In this document: one piece after another, positions 49,916 to 60,243 of the stretch
How positions within the stretch are numbered: the first letter of the stretch is position 1
How the letters are laid out: every line of letters starts with the position of its first letter
DNA from: Spirosoma endbachense
GTDB lineage: Bacteria > Bacteroidota > Bacteroidia > Cytophagales > Spirosomataceae
Direction: 5' to 3'
NCBI RefSeq assembly: GCF_010233585.1
Contig: NZ_CP045997.1
Span: 3,807,779 to 3,871,778, forward strand
DNA: 64,000 nucleotides
Position numbers and translations under genes: made by a program
The notes under the pieces: model-generated
Told to the model about the DNA's origin: nothing
Seen by the model: only the letters and a program-made list of their open reading frames with translations
Databases searched by the model: none

Positions 49916-50863
49916 CTACAGTGTTTTCTCAAAGATAAGCTTTGGTGAAGACTGAGCACCGAGATTTTGCTTGAACCGTATAAGGCTGGGTTTTGGCCGA
50001 CGATCGGCATCAAGTGAGACACCCAGATCGAGCAACTGAATGCCCTGTTGCTGGCAATACGTAAACAGCCCATCGATAAGCATAACCATTGGGCTAAACG
50101 ATTGATAATCGGGGGCTGATACGGGCAGGAAATTATAGAGAATATCCTGCCGTACGTGAACCGCAACTGTTAGGGCGGCAAGTTTAGTACCGTCCTTTAC
50201 AGTGAATACATCGAATTGATTGGAGAAATCGGTTAACAAACGTGTTAACCGTTCGGCACTTAAGCTTGGCTTATACCCTTTTTGAAGCCATATATGCTGT
50301 AAAAAGGTTACTACTTCATCAATATTGGGAGTTGCCCAATGGGAAAATTGGAAGCCAGCCTCTCTACATTTTCGTAATCGTCGGCGTTCAGATCCATCAA
50401 TGTTCGCTTCAAAGGAATTTTCGGAAATAGGCAAAAAGAAATTCTGATCTTTTTTTAGCACGCTGAACCCTTGGTTGACTAATGTATCAGTCAGGCGTTC
50501 CGCTTGTTCAGGTGCGTAGCAATGTGGATAATTGACCAGACGCAGCGTAGAGGCACCCGCGAAACGAGCCGTCGCTTGAAGCGATCGAAGCAACTCATCT
50601 AATATCGTATCTGGCAGATTTTCTGCAAATTCGACGGACCCAAATGGTGCCGCTCCGGGGCTAATAGCTTCCTCATTACCAACAAAAAAGGCGCACCGGG
50701 CTTCAGACCGGCCAGTACGTTGATTAAGTGCCGTGAGTAAATGAAACATGCCCTTCTGCTGTCTTAAGTGTTCGCTTTCATTAAAGAAAAAGCCGGGCTG
50801 GCAGAACTCGGGAATGTCGGCAGTTTGCGGGTTTTGCTGGCGAATAATAATGTAATCTGTCAT
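49916..50863 (-). CDS. GNAT-like (FemAB/acetyltransferase_6) transferase
   Basis: 315 aa. Two-lobe layout as in FemAB-type proteins: N-lobe with STLRLVNYPHCYAPE, and C-lobe DGSERRRLRKCREAGFQF (the conserved .RR..(R/K)A.e.G motif), KDGTKLAALTVAVHVRQDILYNFLPVSAPDYQ and LLDLGVS near the end. Probably transfers an acyl or aminoacyl group to a cell-surface compound. No membrane segment. Confidence 0.65.
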   Translation of the reverse strand: MTDYIIIRQQNPQTADIPEFCQPGFFFNESEHLRQQKGMFHLLTALNQRTGRSEARCAFFVGNEEAISPGAAPFGSVEFAENLPDTILDELLRSLQATARFAGASTLRLVNYPHCYAPEQAERLTDTLVNQGFSVLKKDQNFFLPISENSFEANIDGSERRRLRKCREAGFQFSHWATPNIDEVVTFLQHIWLQKGYKPSLSAERLTRLLTDFSNQFDVFTVKDGTKLAALTVAVHVRQDILYNFLPVSAPDYQSFSPMVMLIDGLFTYCQQQGIQLLDLGVSLDADRRPKPSLIRFKQNLGAQSSPKLIFEKTL

Positions 50864-51493
50864 AGGCTCTTATAGCCCAATTGAAGTCTAGTAGATAAAA
50901 TAAAGACTAATGTAGATAAAATTATTGACCTGCTTTAGATTTCTATGGCTGTAATTAAATTTAATTGAAACGAAGGTGACAAATAAAGGTTGGTTATAAA
51001 GTGATATCAGGTTGTAGTAGTACCATATTACACTGTTTTAATGTTAAGAATAGTAAAAAAACAGATTGGACATTTTCTCAAAATCTCAAATTTTTGTAGT
51101 CTTAATGGTGTTTCTTATATAACAATAGCCGAAATATTGTAATAGATATTGGCTTTGGTTATACTATTGCGGCTATAGGTAGCAAAAAGAAAATAATTGA
51201 CAACAAGAATACCCTTTATAATTGGGTGACTTCGTAACTAGAACAAAGTCGAAACCAGTATACATTTGTTTTGGGCTGTGTCGATACGCAATTCATTGGT
51301 GGTTATGCAGAAAAGATTGTCACCCTGGTGAATGTCCTCTATGTATAGCTGTCAACCAAAATATGTACCGATTACTATTCGTACAATAAATAGTATTCGG
51401 CCCACCGATTGTAAGAGAGAATATGTCAAATTGAAAATCCCGGCGATCTTATTTCGCCGGGATTTTTTGTTAATGAGTCTACGGGCAACTTGT
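50864..51493. other. Intergenic region (630 bases)
   Basis: AT-rich with no accepted ORF. Carries the terminator at 51434-51467. A 67-codon frame at 51332-51535 crosses that terminator and was rejected. Confidence 0.5.
51434..51470 (+). terminator. Strong bidirectional terminator
   Basis: AAAATCCCGGCGA (51434-51446) / TCGCCGGGATTTT (51454-51466), 7-base loop, followed by TTGTT. Lies just beyond the 3' end of the minus-strand phosphatase gene and should end its transcript. Confidence 0.85.
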
Positions 51494-52381
51494 TTAGAGA
51501 ACGTGTTTTTTCTTCCCGAGCTGGGCGTATACTAGTTGAATAATACCGTCTTTCAGGCCCAGGTCTGGAACAATAATCTTATCGGCTCCAGCCCATCTCA
51601 TGACGGAAATATAAATCCCGGCGGCCGGTACGATCACATCAGCACGGTCGGCATTAAGGCGGAGTTTGTTGATGCGGTCTTCCTGGTCAAACCCAGCGAT
51701 GTAATCACGAATCCGTTCTATTTCGGTAAGGGTGGTTTCTAATTCTGAGGTTTTAGACGCCAGGTTGAATAATTTACTGATGTTACCTCCGGTGCCGACA
51801 GCGATAATTTCTTTAGATGAATCGATATTATCCTCAACCCAGTCTTCAATTTTTCGCCAGGCACCTTTGGTTTCTTTGCCTTCCAGTAGCCGCACCGAGC
51901 CGATTTTGAACGACTTGGAATTGATTTTCTGACGATTTTCATAAAGGTTCAGTTCGGTGCTGCCACCGCCAACATCGATATGAAGAAACTGCCGTTCATC
52001 GAGTGCCTGAACAACCACATTATTGATGAGTTCAGCTTCCTTGCTCCCATCGATAATATTAATCTTAATGCCTGTTGATGCTTCGATACGTTTAGCGACA
52101 TCATGCCCATTGGAGGATTCACGCATGGCCGATGTCGCGCAGGCCATATAATCTTCCACTTCATGCAATTCCATCAGCAGTTTGTAAACCTGCATTAGTT
52201 TGGTGGTTCGGGCTTCACTTTCAGGAGTAAGCTCGCCAAAATTAAATACATCGTGCCCCAGCCGAAGCGGGAAACGTACGTATTCGACACGCTTGAAGCT
52301 AACAACGTTGTCGTTATGTAACACCGTTGAGATCTGCAGACGAGCTGCATTGGAACCGATATCGATGGCTGCTAGTTTCAT
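51494..52381 (-). CDS. Ppx/GppA family phosphatase
   Basis: 295 aa from ATG 52381. Actin-like ASKHA fold: phosphate 1 motif AAIDIGSNAARLQI at the N-terminus, CATSAMRES, and the phosphate 2 motif LHIDVGGGSTEL, then AVGTGGNISKLFNL and ADVIVPAAGIYI. Hydrolyses polyphosphate or pppGpp; short members (~300 aa) like this lack the C-terminal HD domain and may be exopolyphosphatases. Divergent from metH. Confidence 0.9.
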   Translation of the reverse strand: MKLAAIDIGSNAARLQISTVLHNDNVVSFKRVEYVRFPLRLGHDVFNFGELTPESEARTTKLMQVYKLLMELHEVEDYMACATSAMRESSNGHDVAKRIEASTGIKINIIDGSKEAELINNVVVQALDERQFLHIDVGGGSTELNLYENRQKINSKSFKIGSVRLLEGKETKGAWRKIEDWVEDNIDSSKEIIAVGTGGNISKLFNLASKTSELETTLTEIERIRDYIAGFDQEDRINKLRLNADRADVIVPAAGIYISVMRWAGADKIIVPDLGLKDGIIQLVYAQLGKKKHVL

Positions 52382-52510
52382 CAACTATAGTTAGGTAGTG
52401 ACCAATTCGCCGGAGCGGGGAATGAGCGAACCAGTGAACGGGATTAGTCACAAACTAGTCGCCTGTTCATTAATTCGCTCATTCAAAAATTCGCCCAAAA
52501 GTAAGCTATT

Positions 52511-52541
52511 TTTGGGACTATGGGTAGAATATGTATCTTTG
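52511..52541 (+). promoter_or_regulatory. Bacteroidota-type promoter of metH
   Basis: TTTG (52511-52514), 19 bases, TATCTTTG (52534-52541): an exact match to the TTTG-N19-TAnnTTTG consensus. Transcription should start around 52548, at the 5' base of the riboswitch P1 stem, which supports both calls. Confidence 0.85.
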
Positions 52542-52549
52542 CATAAGTG

Positions 52550-52661
52550 CTTATCAAGAAAGACGGAGGGATTGGACCCAACGATGTCTTGGCAACCAGC
52601 CGCTTACTATACAAGTAGGAAAAGGTGCCGCATTCCACCCCAATTTTTGGGGACAGATAAG
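52550..52661 (+). promoter_or_regulatory. SAM-I riboswitch (S box)
   Basis: P1 formed by CTTATC (52550-52555) and GATAAG (52656-52661). Conserved S-box core is readable: ATCAAGAAAGACGGAGGGATT, then GGCAACCAGCC and AAAAGGTGC...TTCCACC. Located between the promoter and metH, where SAM binding would lower metH expression by termination or by hiding the start. An internal CCCCAATTTTTGGGG hairpin is present near 52638-52652. Confidence 0.92.
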
Positions 52662-52758
52662 TTAGCGTTTCTGCTTCCTTCCCCTGTTTTGATAAGCCCC
52701 GGTTTTTACGCTATACTATTTTAAGGCCGCCATTGGCGTGCCTTTAACTCTATAAATT

Positions 52759-55700
52759 TTGTATCAATTGGAACTGATTACAGACCTTCTGAAACAAAGA
52801 ATTCTCGTTCTCGATGGTGCCATGGGAACGATGATCCAGCGGTATAACCTGACTGAAGCCGATTATCGGGGTGAGCGCTTTAAAGACTATCCACACGATG
52901 TAAAGGGAAATAATGATTTGCTGTCGATCACGCAGCCGCAGATCATTCAGGAAATCCATAAACAATATCTGGAAGCAGGGGCCGACATTATCGAAACCAA
53001 TACGTTCAGCGGTACATCCATTGCTATGGCGGATTACCACATGGAAGAGCTGGCCTATGAACTGAACTATGAATCAGCCCGCATAGCTAAGGAAGTAACG
53101 GAGGAATTAACCAAGCAAAATCCTGATAAACCACGCTTTGTTGCGGGAGCAATGGGGCCGACAAACCGTACTGCTTCCCTTTCGCCCGATGTAAATAATC
53201 CGGCATATCGGGCTGTTACGTTCGATGAACTGGTGAATGCCTACTATGAGCAGGTAAGCGGTTTAGTGGAAGGGGGCGCCGACTTGCTGTTGGTCGAAAC
53301 GATCTTTGATACACTGAATGCCAAGGCGGCTATGTTCGCCATTGATAAGTATTTCAATTTAAACCCGCAGCAGCCTGTTCGCCCAATCATGATCTCCGGC
53401 ACCATTACAGATGCCAGTGGCCGGACATTATCAGGTCAGACAACCGAAGCTTTTTTATATTCAGTTTCCCATTTGCCCTTGCTAAGTGTAGGGCTCAACT
53501 GTGCATTGGGGGCCGAATTGATGCGGCCATACATTCAGACGCTCTCGAAAGAGGCACCGTTCTTTACGTCGGCCTATCCGAACGCGGGTTTGCCCAACGA
53601 ATTTGGCGAATACGACGAAACGCCGGATATGATGGCATTGCAAATCGAAGATTTCATTAAAAGTAGTTTTGTCAATATTGTTGGTGGTTGCTGCGGCTCT
53701 ACACCCGACCACATTCGGGCCATTGCCGACGTAGCGGCCAAATATCCGCCACGGCAACTCCCGCAACCTGAGCCCTATCAGAAGTTGAGCGGACTTGAAC
53801 CGCTCAAAATTACAGAGCAAACGAATTTCCTGAACGTTGGTGAACGAACCAACGTGACAGGTTCCAAGAAATTTGCCCGGCTTATTAAGGAAGGTAATTA
53901 CGACGAAGCACTGAGCATTGCACGTGGTCAGGTTGAAGGCGGAGCGCAGGTGATCGACATTAATATGGATGAAGGCATGTTGGATTCGGCGGAAGCCATG
54001 AAGACTTTCCTGAACCTGATTGCTGCCGAGCCTGATATTGCCCGTGTACCCATCATGGTCGACTCATCGAAATGGGAGGTCATTGAGGCAGGGCTGAAAT
54101 GCGTTCAGGGAAAAGCCATCGTAAACTCTATTTCGCTCAAAGAAGGCGAAGAAGCGTTCATTGAACGGGCCCAGTTAGTGAAGCGATACGGGGCGGCTGC
54201 GGTTGTGATGGCATTCGATGAAACCGGCCAGGCCGATTCGTACGAGCGTCGTATCGAAATCTGCGAACGAGCTTATCGAATTCTGGTCGATAAAGTTCAT
54301 TTCGCCCCGCAAGACATTATTTTCGACCCCAATATCCTGACTGTTGCAACGGGTATTGAGGAGCACAATAACTACGCTGTTGACTTTATCAATGCTACGC
54401 GCTGGATTAAGCAAAACCTGCCGCTAGCTAAAGTAAGTGGGGGCGTATCGAATATTTCGTTCAGTTTTCGAGGCAACGATGTTGTGCGTGAAGCCATGCA
54501 CTCGGCCTTTCTGTACCATGCAATTCGGGCAGGTATGGATATGGGTATTGTCAATGCCGGGCAATTAGAGGTTTATGACAATATTCCAAAAGACCTGCTG
54601 GAACGTTGCGAAGATGTATTGTTAAACCGTAGAGACGATGCAACAGAACGGTTAGTTGATTTCGCCGAAACCGTAAAAGCAAAGGGGAAAGCGATCATAC
54701 AGGACGAAAGCTGGCGGCTCGAACATGTTAATGAGCGGCTCAAACATGCGCTTGTAAAAGGTATCACAGACTATATCGATCAGGATGTAGAGGAAGCACG
54801 TCAGCTAGTCGAGCGCCCTTTGCATGTCATTGAAGGTCCGCTGATGGATGGTATGAACGTTGTTGGCGATCTGTTTGGCGCGGGAAAAATGTTTCTGCCA
54901 CAGGTTGTAAAGTCGGCACGGGTCATGAAAAAGGCCGTGGCTTATCTGACCCCATTTATTGAAGCCGAAAAATCGGGAGAAGGCTCATCATCGGCCGGAA
55001 AAATCCTGCTGGCAACCGTCAAGGGCGATGTTCACGACATTGGCAAAAACATTGTTGGGGTCGTATTGGGCTGTAATAATTACGAGATCATTGACCTTGG
55101 CGTGATGGTCCCAACGCAGAAAATTCTGGATGCTGCCCGCGAACATAAGGTTGATATTATCGGTCTGAGCGGATTGATTACGCCCTCCTTAGACGAGATG
55201 GTCGGAGTTGCCAAGGAAATGGAGCGTCAGGGATTCACCCTGCCCTTGCTGATCGGTGGAGCCACAACGTCACGTATTCATACAGCAGTTAAAGTTGATC
55301 CGCATTATTCGGGTCCGGTCATTCACGTACTCGATGCCAGCCGGAGCGTTCCGGTTGCCGGGCGGCTTGTGAGTGAAACCGATGCTACTCGCGAGCTGAT
55401 TTTTACTCAAATTAAAGCGGAATATGCCAAACTCCGCGATGACCATGCCAAGCGTCAGAAGGAGAAAAATTTGCTGGGAATCGAAAAGGCGCGCGCTAAT
55501 CGCACCGTAATTGATTGGCAGAATTTCGAGCCGACCAAACCAACTTTTCTGGGCAATCGCTATTTCGATGATTATTCGATTGCAGAACTAGCCAATTACA
55601 TCGACTGGACGCCTTTTTTCCAGACCTGGCAATTACACGGTAAATATCCGGCCATTTTCGACGATGCAGTCGTTGGGAAAGAAGCGCGTCAGCTGTTCGA

Positions 55701-56553
55701 CGATGCGAATCAACTCTTGCAGGAAATCATCGACAATAAGCTGCTGAAAGCCAAAGCTGTGGTTGGATTCTATCCAGCTAACTCGGCCGATGATGACGTA
55801 TTGTTACACGATTTTGAAGAGAACGTACGCGATGTTCCCTGCGAACGTCATGGCTCACATCGACACATCGAATATAAAATCAGCAAAGCCCAGTCGCAGA
55901 CGGCAGTGAGTTCGGCAGGGGAGTTGATATATGATACCAAAACGGTGCTTCACTTCCTGCGTCAACAGAATCAGAAAGCGCCAGGATTGCCAAACTTCTG
56001 CCTGTCTGACTTCATTGCTCCTTTAGAAAGCGGTCGGGAAGATTATATTGGCGGGTTTGCCGTTACGGCGGGAATTGGTATCGAAGCGTTGATCGACAAG
56101 TTTGAGCGCGACCATGACGACTATAACAGCATCATGGTGAAGGCGATTGCCGATCGGCTGGCTGAAGCATTTGCTGAACGGATGCACGAACGCGTACGAA
56201 CAGAATTCTGGCCGTATGCCGTTGGTGAAAAATTGAGTAATGAGCAATTGGTCAAGGAAGCTTATCAGGGTATCCGTCCTGCTCCAGGCTACCCGGCCTG
56301 TCCTGACCATACCGAAAAGGGTAAGCTGTTTGATCTGCTGGACGCCAACAAAATTGATATTGAACTAACCGAAAGCTATGCTATGTATCCAGCGTCTTCG
56401 GTGAGTGGTTTTTATTTCTCACACCCCGAATCAAGGTATTTTGCTGTCGGCAAAATCAATAAAGACCAGATTCTGGATTATGCGCAACGGAAGAATATGC
56501 CCGTAGAAGAGATTGAACGCTGGCTGGCTCCGGTGTTGAGCTATGATGCTTAA
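52759..56553 (+). CDS. metH: Cobalamin-dependent methionine synthase
   Basis: 1264 aa. Moves the methyl group of methyltetrahydrofolate via cobalamin to homocysteine. Four modules are readable: homocysteine domain (residues ~5-325) with zinc cysteines Cys248, Cys311 and Cys312; pterin domain (~355-620; [28 protein letters not shown]); B12 domain (~650-900) with D757-V-H759-D-I-G762, the cobalt-binding His759 carrying the same number as in E. coli MetH; and the SAM-reactivation domain with [15 protein letters not shown]. Start is TTG 52759, as no ATG precedes the conserved [12 protein letters not shown]. Controlled by the upstream riboswitch. Confidence 0.97.
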   Translation: MYQLELITDLLKQRILVLDGAMGTMIQRYNLTEADYRGERFKDYPHDVKGNNDLLSITQPQIIQEIHKQYLEAGADIIETNTFSGTSIAMADYHMEELAYELNYESARIAKEVTEELTKQNPDKPRFVAGAMGPTNRTASLSPDVNNPAYRAVTFDELVNAYYEQVSGLVEGGADLLLVETIFDTLNAKAAMFAIDKYFNLNPQQPVRPIMISGTITDASGRTLSGQTTEAFLYSVSHLPLLSVGLNCALGAELMRPYIQTLSKEAPFFTSAYPNAGLPNEFGEYDETPDMMALQIEDFIKSSFVNIVGGCCGSTPDHIRAIADVAAKYPPRQLPQPEPYQKLSGLEPLKITEQTNFLNVGERTNVTGSKKFARLIKEGNYDEALSIARGQVEGGAQVIDINMDEGMLDSAEAMKTFLNLIAAEPDIARVPIMVDSSKWEVIEAGLKCVQGKAIVNSISLKEGEEAFIERAQLVKRYGAAAVVMAFDETGQADSYERRIEICERAYRILVDKVHFAPQDIIFDPNILTVATGIEEHNNYAVDFINATRWIKQNLPLAKVSGGVSNISFSFRGNDVVREAMHSAFLYHAIRAGMDMGIVNAGQLEVYDNIPKDLLERCEDVLLNRRDDATERLVDFAETVKAKGKAIIQDESWRLEHVNERLKHALVKGITDYIDQDVEEARQLVERPLHVIEGPLMDGMNVVGDLFGAGKMFLPQVVKSARVMKKAVAYLTPFIEAEKSGEGSSSAGKILLATVKGDVHDIGKNIVGVVLGCNNYEIIDLGVMVPTQKILDAAREHKVDIIGLSGLITPSLDEMVGVAKEMERQGFTLPLLIGGATTSRIHTAVKVDPHYSGPVIHVLDASRSVPVAGRLVSETDATRELIFTQIKAEYAKLRDDHAKRQKEKNLLGIEKARANRTVIDWQNFEPTKPTFLGNRYFDDYSIAELANYIDWTPFFQTWQLHGKYPAIFDDAVVGKEARQLFDDANQLLQEIIDNKLLKAKAVVGFYPANSADDDVLLHDFEENVRDVPCERHGSHRHIEYKISKAQSQTAVSSAGELIYDTKTVLHFLRQQNQKAPGLPNFCLSDFIAPLESGREDYIGGFAVTAGIGIEALIDKFERDHDDYNSIMVKAIADRLAEAFAERMHERVRTEFWPYAVGEKLSNEQLVKEAYQGIRPAPGYPACPDHTEKGKLFDLLDANKIDIELTESYAMYPASSVSGFYFSHPESRYFAVGKINKDQILDYAQRKNMPVEEIERWLAPVLSYDA

Positions 56554-56789
56554 ATCCGCTTTTCGATTACAGGCTGAGTGAGCGGAATTTTGTGAGTAAT
56601 CTCAGGTTTCGCTGTCCACTCAGGTAGTTTTTGCAACAAGTCGGTAAGGGTATCTGGTGCGGCTTCGATTAAAAGCATTTTCCGGCTTGTATTTAAAACC
56701 TCAACCTGCGACTGTATACTCTGCAAATCGTTCACAGGCATAGTCGAAGGGCCTTCATAGCGAAGGATATAACGATTGGAAGTTTGCAT
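56550..56789 (-). CDS. Small protein, possible I9-like protease inhibitor (79 aa)
   Basis: [26 protein letters not shown]...[36 protein letters not shown]: a strand, helix, strand, helix, strand order like the I9 propeptide/inhibitor fold (RYILRYEG as first strand, LLQKLPEW.. as the end). It is the next gene after the subtilase on the same strand, so a stand-alone inhibitor or folding chaperone of that protease is plausible. Overlaps the metH stop by 4 bases, convergent. Confidence 0.5.
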   Translation of the reverse strand: MQTSNRYILRYEGPSTMPVNDLQSIQSQVEVLNTSRKMLLIEAAPDTLTDLLQKLPEWTAKPEITHKIPLTQPVIEKRI

Positions 56790-56796
56790 GATATTG

Positions 56797-56845
56797 ACTT
56801 GTTAGTCGTTGTCGTTGAGTATAACAATAACAACGACTAACAAGT
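56797..56845. repeat. Perfect 16-bp inverted repeat between subtilase and small gene
   Basis: ACTTGTTAGTCGTTGT (56797-56812) and its exact reverse complement (56830-56845), loop 17 bases. Sits between the subtilase stop (56853) and the small gene start (56789), eight bases before its ATG, without a U-run. Likely folds in the mRNA and could limit translation of the small gene or stop 3' decay. Confidence 0.65.
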
Positions 56846-56852
56846 TTGCGGT

Positions 56853-58622
56853 CTATGACTCAACAAATTGACCAAGGCCTTCAAACACGGTTCCGAAACC
56901 AAGCGATTTCGCTTTTGATGTAACGAATTTAATAATTTCTTCGGCTCGGTGCTGATCGCGGGGAAGCGCCAGTAAGTCAGGGCGAGTGGATAATAATCGG
57001 GCTGCAACACCCGTAGCAGTCGGACATGCCATTGATGTACCGCTCATTGGGGCTCGGTCACCCGCCAGGCCTGGCACGGTTGAAATGACTGCGACACCTG
57101 GGGCAATCAAATCAACGCTAGCCTCTGCCGAAGCAATATTCGAAAAAGCAGCCACAAAATTCTTTTTGTCAGGACTGCCGAATGGTGCTAGTGCATTGGG
57201 AGTATCGCTGGTATTGGCGGGAAAAGTTCCACGACGTCCCATTGCCCCAATGGCCAGAGCTAGCGAAAATGAAGCGGGGAAACTAACCTGTTGCCTGCCG
57301 TCATTACCTGTTGCAATCAAACAGACCGTGCCGCTTTGAAAAGCAAATGTTATGGCATCTTCAAGTGCTTCATCCCGCTCACCACCACCAAGACTCATAT
57401 TAATTAGGTCACAACCATCGGCAACAGCTTTCTCGATAGCGCTCGCAATGTCGAAATTTGACGCACCCTCGGCTCCCCGACCGAAAACCCGATAAGCAAA
57501 TAAGCTGGCCGCGGGAGCGATACCGCGTAAACCATTGGGCGCTTGTCCTCGTGCCGCAATGATGCCTGCAACATGTGTACCGTGTTGGTCTACATCGGCG
57601 AAATCACCTGTATTATCCCCCGTAACAGTACAAGTCCCCCCCGATACTGCCAAATCGGGATGTGGCCCGATTCCTGAATCGATAACGCCCACTTTCACGC
57701 CCTGACCTGAGCCAGCCGCCCCATCCGGGTAAAAATGCCGTCTGACATCGATGTGTCCAGGTTTAATAGGCGTGAGTATCAGGGTATCGCCAGTGGCTGG
57801 CAGGATGTTTCTTCGAAGTAACGACCAGAAGTTTTTGGTGGGGAATACATATAACCGTTCCAGTGTTCGATTACCAAGCCCTATTAGATTTATCTCACCA
57901 TTGGCATTCGTAACGCCATCGGTTCCTGCCCGTTGGTCGAAATTAGTAAATCCAACGACTCTTGCTCCCTCAATAGGGTTACCAGCGGGATCAGTTACCC
58001 GAAGGTGAAGACCTGCAACGGCTATATTACCAGCCATCGTCTGAACCCGGCGTTGAGGAGTGGGCGGTAAGCATCGTTGTAGGGTGTAAAACCGTTCCGG
58101 TACTATCCGAATGCCTGGCTGGGCGGCTCTCAACTCAGTTAAGGCGTTCTCTGGCATTTGTACTAACTTAATACCTGTTTCACCCGTTGAGTTAAGGACG
58201 GTCGCACTCTCAGGTATATCATCATGAATAAGGCTGTTGAGCGAAATGCCTACACTCATGGAGCGAAAAAAGGCGTTGTTCGTTTGGCTATGATCAGCAG
58301 TAGATCTAATTCCTCTGGTAGGCAGAATGAGGAAATTTTGGGGCGATGCCGCAGAGGCACATAGTTTGATGAGGAAAGGCCCCGATATTGCATTACCAAC
58401 TGGCGAAGTCAACTTGGCTGTAATACGATGCCTATTTCCGGTTCGGGGTGTTTCATCGAAATTAACTATAATTGGACTATGATCAAGTGTAATATCCTGT
58501 TGCAGTGACGATTGCCCTTCTATGTCAACTACGAGCTGAGCCTGCGCCCCGCTCAGATCTGTAGGTTCGATTTTGACACTTAGTTGACAGGCAGACAGCG
58601 ATAATTGAATCTTTACAGCCAT
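56853..58622 (-). CDS. Subtilisin-like serine protease (S8) with long N-terminal region
   Basis: 589 aa. Catalytic triad Asp315 (VGVIDSGIG), His347 (QHGTHVAGI) and Ser530 (SGTSMACPTATG), oxyanion Asn440 (ATGND). The ~305-residue N-terminal part holds a first beta-rich region and a carboxypeptidase-regulatory/Ig-like segment near residues 200-285 (LRVTDPAGNPIEGARVVGF). No Sec signal is recognisable, so its location or export route is open. Followed by the small I9-like gene. Confidence 0.9.
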   Translation of the reverse strand: MAVKIQLSLSACQLSVKIEPTDLSGAQAQLVVDIEGQSSLQQDITLDHSPIIVNFDETPRTGNRHRITAKLTSPVGNAISGPFLIKLCASAASPQNFLILPTRGIRSTADHSQTNNAFFRSMSVGISLNSLIHDDIPESATVLNSTGETGIKLVQMPENALTELRAAQPGIRIVPERFYTLQRCLPPTPQRRVQTMAGNIAVAGLHLRVTDPAGNPIEGARVVGFTNFDQRAGTDGVTNANGEINLIGLGNRTLERLYVFPTKNFWSLLRRNILPATGDTLILTPIKPGHIDVRRHFYPDGAAGSGQGVKVGVIDSGIGPHPDLAVSGGTCTVTGDNTGDFADVDQHGTHVAGIIAARGQAPNGLRGIAPAASLFAYRVFGRGAEGASNFDIASAIEKAVADGCDLINMSLGGGERDEALEDAITFAFQSGTVCLIATGNDGRQQVSFPASFSLALAIGAMGRRGTFPANTSDTPNALAPFGSPDKKNFVAAFSNIASAEASVDLIAPGVAVISTVPGLAGDRAPMSGTSMACPTATGVAARLLSTRPDLLALPRDQHRAEEIIKFVTSKAKSLGFGTVFEGLGQFVES

Positions 58623-58648
58623 GATTTAATACGTTAAACAGTTAAGAG

Positions 58649-60079
58649 TTAGGGAACATTCGTTAGCTCGGACGTTGTCGAACTGAATAGACGCATCAGG
58701 TCACCAAGATTAGAAAGGCGAAGGGAAACACCAAAACCTGGCATCCACTGAAATTGAGGGGCACTTTTGTTAAGTTTAAAAAATGACCACCCTGCATTAA
58801 GTCGAAACGCTTCATTTAGCCTCAGGCTGGCACCAAGAAAATAGATTGGCTTAGGATTCTCGCCCACTACCTGAAAGAGAGCCACGCCAAGCGAGGGGGC
58901 AATGCCAAAACCCTGGGTTTCTGACCGTATTTTCCCACATCGTTTTCGCCAGGCCTCCCGAAGCTTAGGCCCCAAAAAATCCTGAAAATAGGGGCTTATC
59001 ATGAAGAAAAAACCGGCATACGCATTGGCGGCTGCCTGCGTAGTATTCATAGGAGCAGTTACATCCCCTTTAAAGTTAGGAAATGCTAAACCAGTTACGT
59101 CAATACTGGCATACTTCAAAATTTCAGTGGTTTCAATAGATTCACTCTGGAGCGTACTTACATAAAATTGTCCGCTGGAAACAAAGGCAAGGAATTCCCG
59201 CTGCTTCTGATTGAACTTGTCTATTGGTGCGGCAAAACGTTTCTGTGCTGCTAATGTACGTGCATAATCATTGACAGAGCTAGCAATGGAATTAACGGTT
59301 CTGATTAAGGTTGCGTCCGTAGTTCGATTTCGTAAACTATCTAAAACTCTTTCATAGTTTGGTAGTAATAACGAGTCGGCTACGCTTTTCCAGCTTAGTA
59401 ACTCCAGACTATCACTATCAATCAGCAGAGGACGGTTTAGTATCGATTTATCTTTTAAGTCTTTCCAGCCATTCTCAATATCGCTTCTTTCATTATCCAA
59501 TTGAGTCGTGATCGAATCAAGTTTAAAAATCAGGTCTAAATCGGATTCAGAAGAAGTTAATTTCTGGAAGTTATCAGTAATAACTGCATTAAGAGGCTTC
59601 TGGTCGGATGTCTTAAATAACGCTAATTCAACAGGAATAGAAGCTTTATATAAACTGTCGATGGTGGCCTTGGCCTGAGTGTCGTTAAGTCCCGGAAAAG
59701 GAGTTTGTGTCAAATCCTTGCTGAATTTGCTGTATGCTGCATTCAACAGGTCACGTACTTTGTTTGTGTCGGCCTGATTTGCTTTACGAAGTGCATCAAA
59801 CACAAACAACACTTTTGCTTTGGCTGGCAGAGCGGGTAAAACACCCGCCCATGACCCATCGGAGTGAACCGAGATTGGAATCGCTTCTTTCTTCGTACGG
59901 TAGTATATGGTTAACGACAATGATTGTAAACCAGGAGTTTTGCCGTTAATACCAGACACTTCCCCAAAAGGAATCTGACTACCTGGAGCAGCTTCATATT
60001 TATCATTAAATATGACCTGTCCTACTACTTGTGCATGAGTGGCTACTAAAAAGATTATTATTAATACTAAAGGTTTCAT
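58649..60079 (-). CDS. Exported protein, possible outer-membrane-associated
   Basis: 476 aa. Signal peptide (MKPLVLIIIFLVATHAQVVG). Largely helical middle with LNDTQAKATIDSLYKASIP and LDSITTQLDNERSDIENGW, ending in a beta-rich tail (GIAPSLGVALFQVVG; IYFLGASLRLNEAFRLNAGWSFF; QFQWMPGFGVSLRLSNLGDLM) that resembles strands of a small outer-membrane barrel. Lies 27 bases upstream of the subtilase on the same strand, so likely co-transcribed. No domain recognised. Confidence 0.55.
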   Translation of the reverse strand: MKPLVLIIIFLVATHAQVVGQVIFNDKYEAAPGSQIPFGEVSGINGKTPGLQSLSLTIYYRTKKEAIPISVHSDGSWAGVLPALPAKAKVLFVFDALRKANQADTNKVRDLLNAAYSKFSKDLTQTPFPGLNDTQAKATIDSLYKASIPVELALFKTSDQKPLNAVITDNFQKLTSSESDLDLIFKLDSITTQLDNERSDIENGWKDLKDKSILNRPLLIDSDSLELLSWKSVADSLLLPNYERVLDSLRNRTTDATLIRTVNSIASSVNDYARTLAAQKRFAAPIDKFNQKQREFLAFVSSGQFYVSTLQSESIETTEILKYASIDVTGLAFPNFKGDVTAPMNTTQAAANAYAGFFFMISPYFQDFLGPKLREAWRKRCGKIRSETQGFGIAPSLGVALFQVVGENPKPIYFLGASLRLNEAFRLNAGWSFFKLNKSAPQFQWMPGFGVSLRLSNLGDLMRLFSSTTSELTNVP

Positions 60080-60179
60080 GCGATGGGTGGGGAGTTAGCT
60101 AGACAAAGCTACCGGTAGCTACACTCACCCACAATGGGAAATTCCCCGTATCAGGACGCAAACTCACCTATTTATGAGG

Positions 60180-60229
60180 TTAAAAAGTAAAAGCCCCGAA
60201 GAAAAATCTTCGGGGCTTTTACTTTTTAA
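60180..60229. terminator. Perfect bidirectional terminator
   Basis: 23-base arms (60180-60202 and 60207-60229) around AAAA, with the GC core GCCCCGAAGA and T/A runs on both sides. Lies beyond the 3' end of the fasciclin gene (minus) and upstream of 58649. Confidence 0.95.
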
Positions 60230-60243
60230 CCAGAATCGAGTTA

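Noticed and set aside
51332..51535. 67-codon + strand frame before the phosphatase gene end
   Set aside because: Runs through a strong terminator and into the 3' end of the phosphatase gene.
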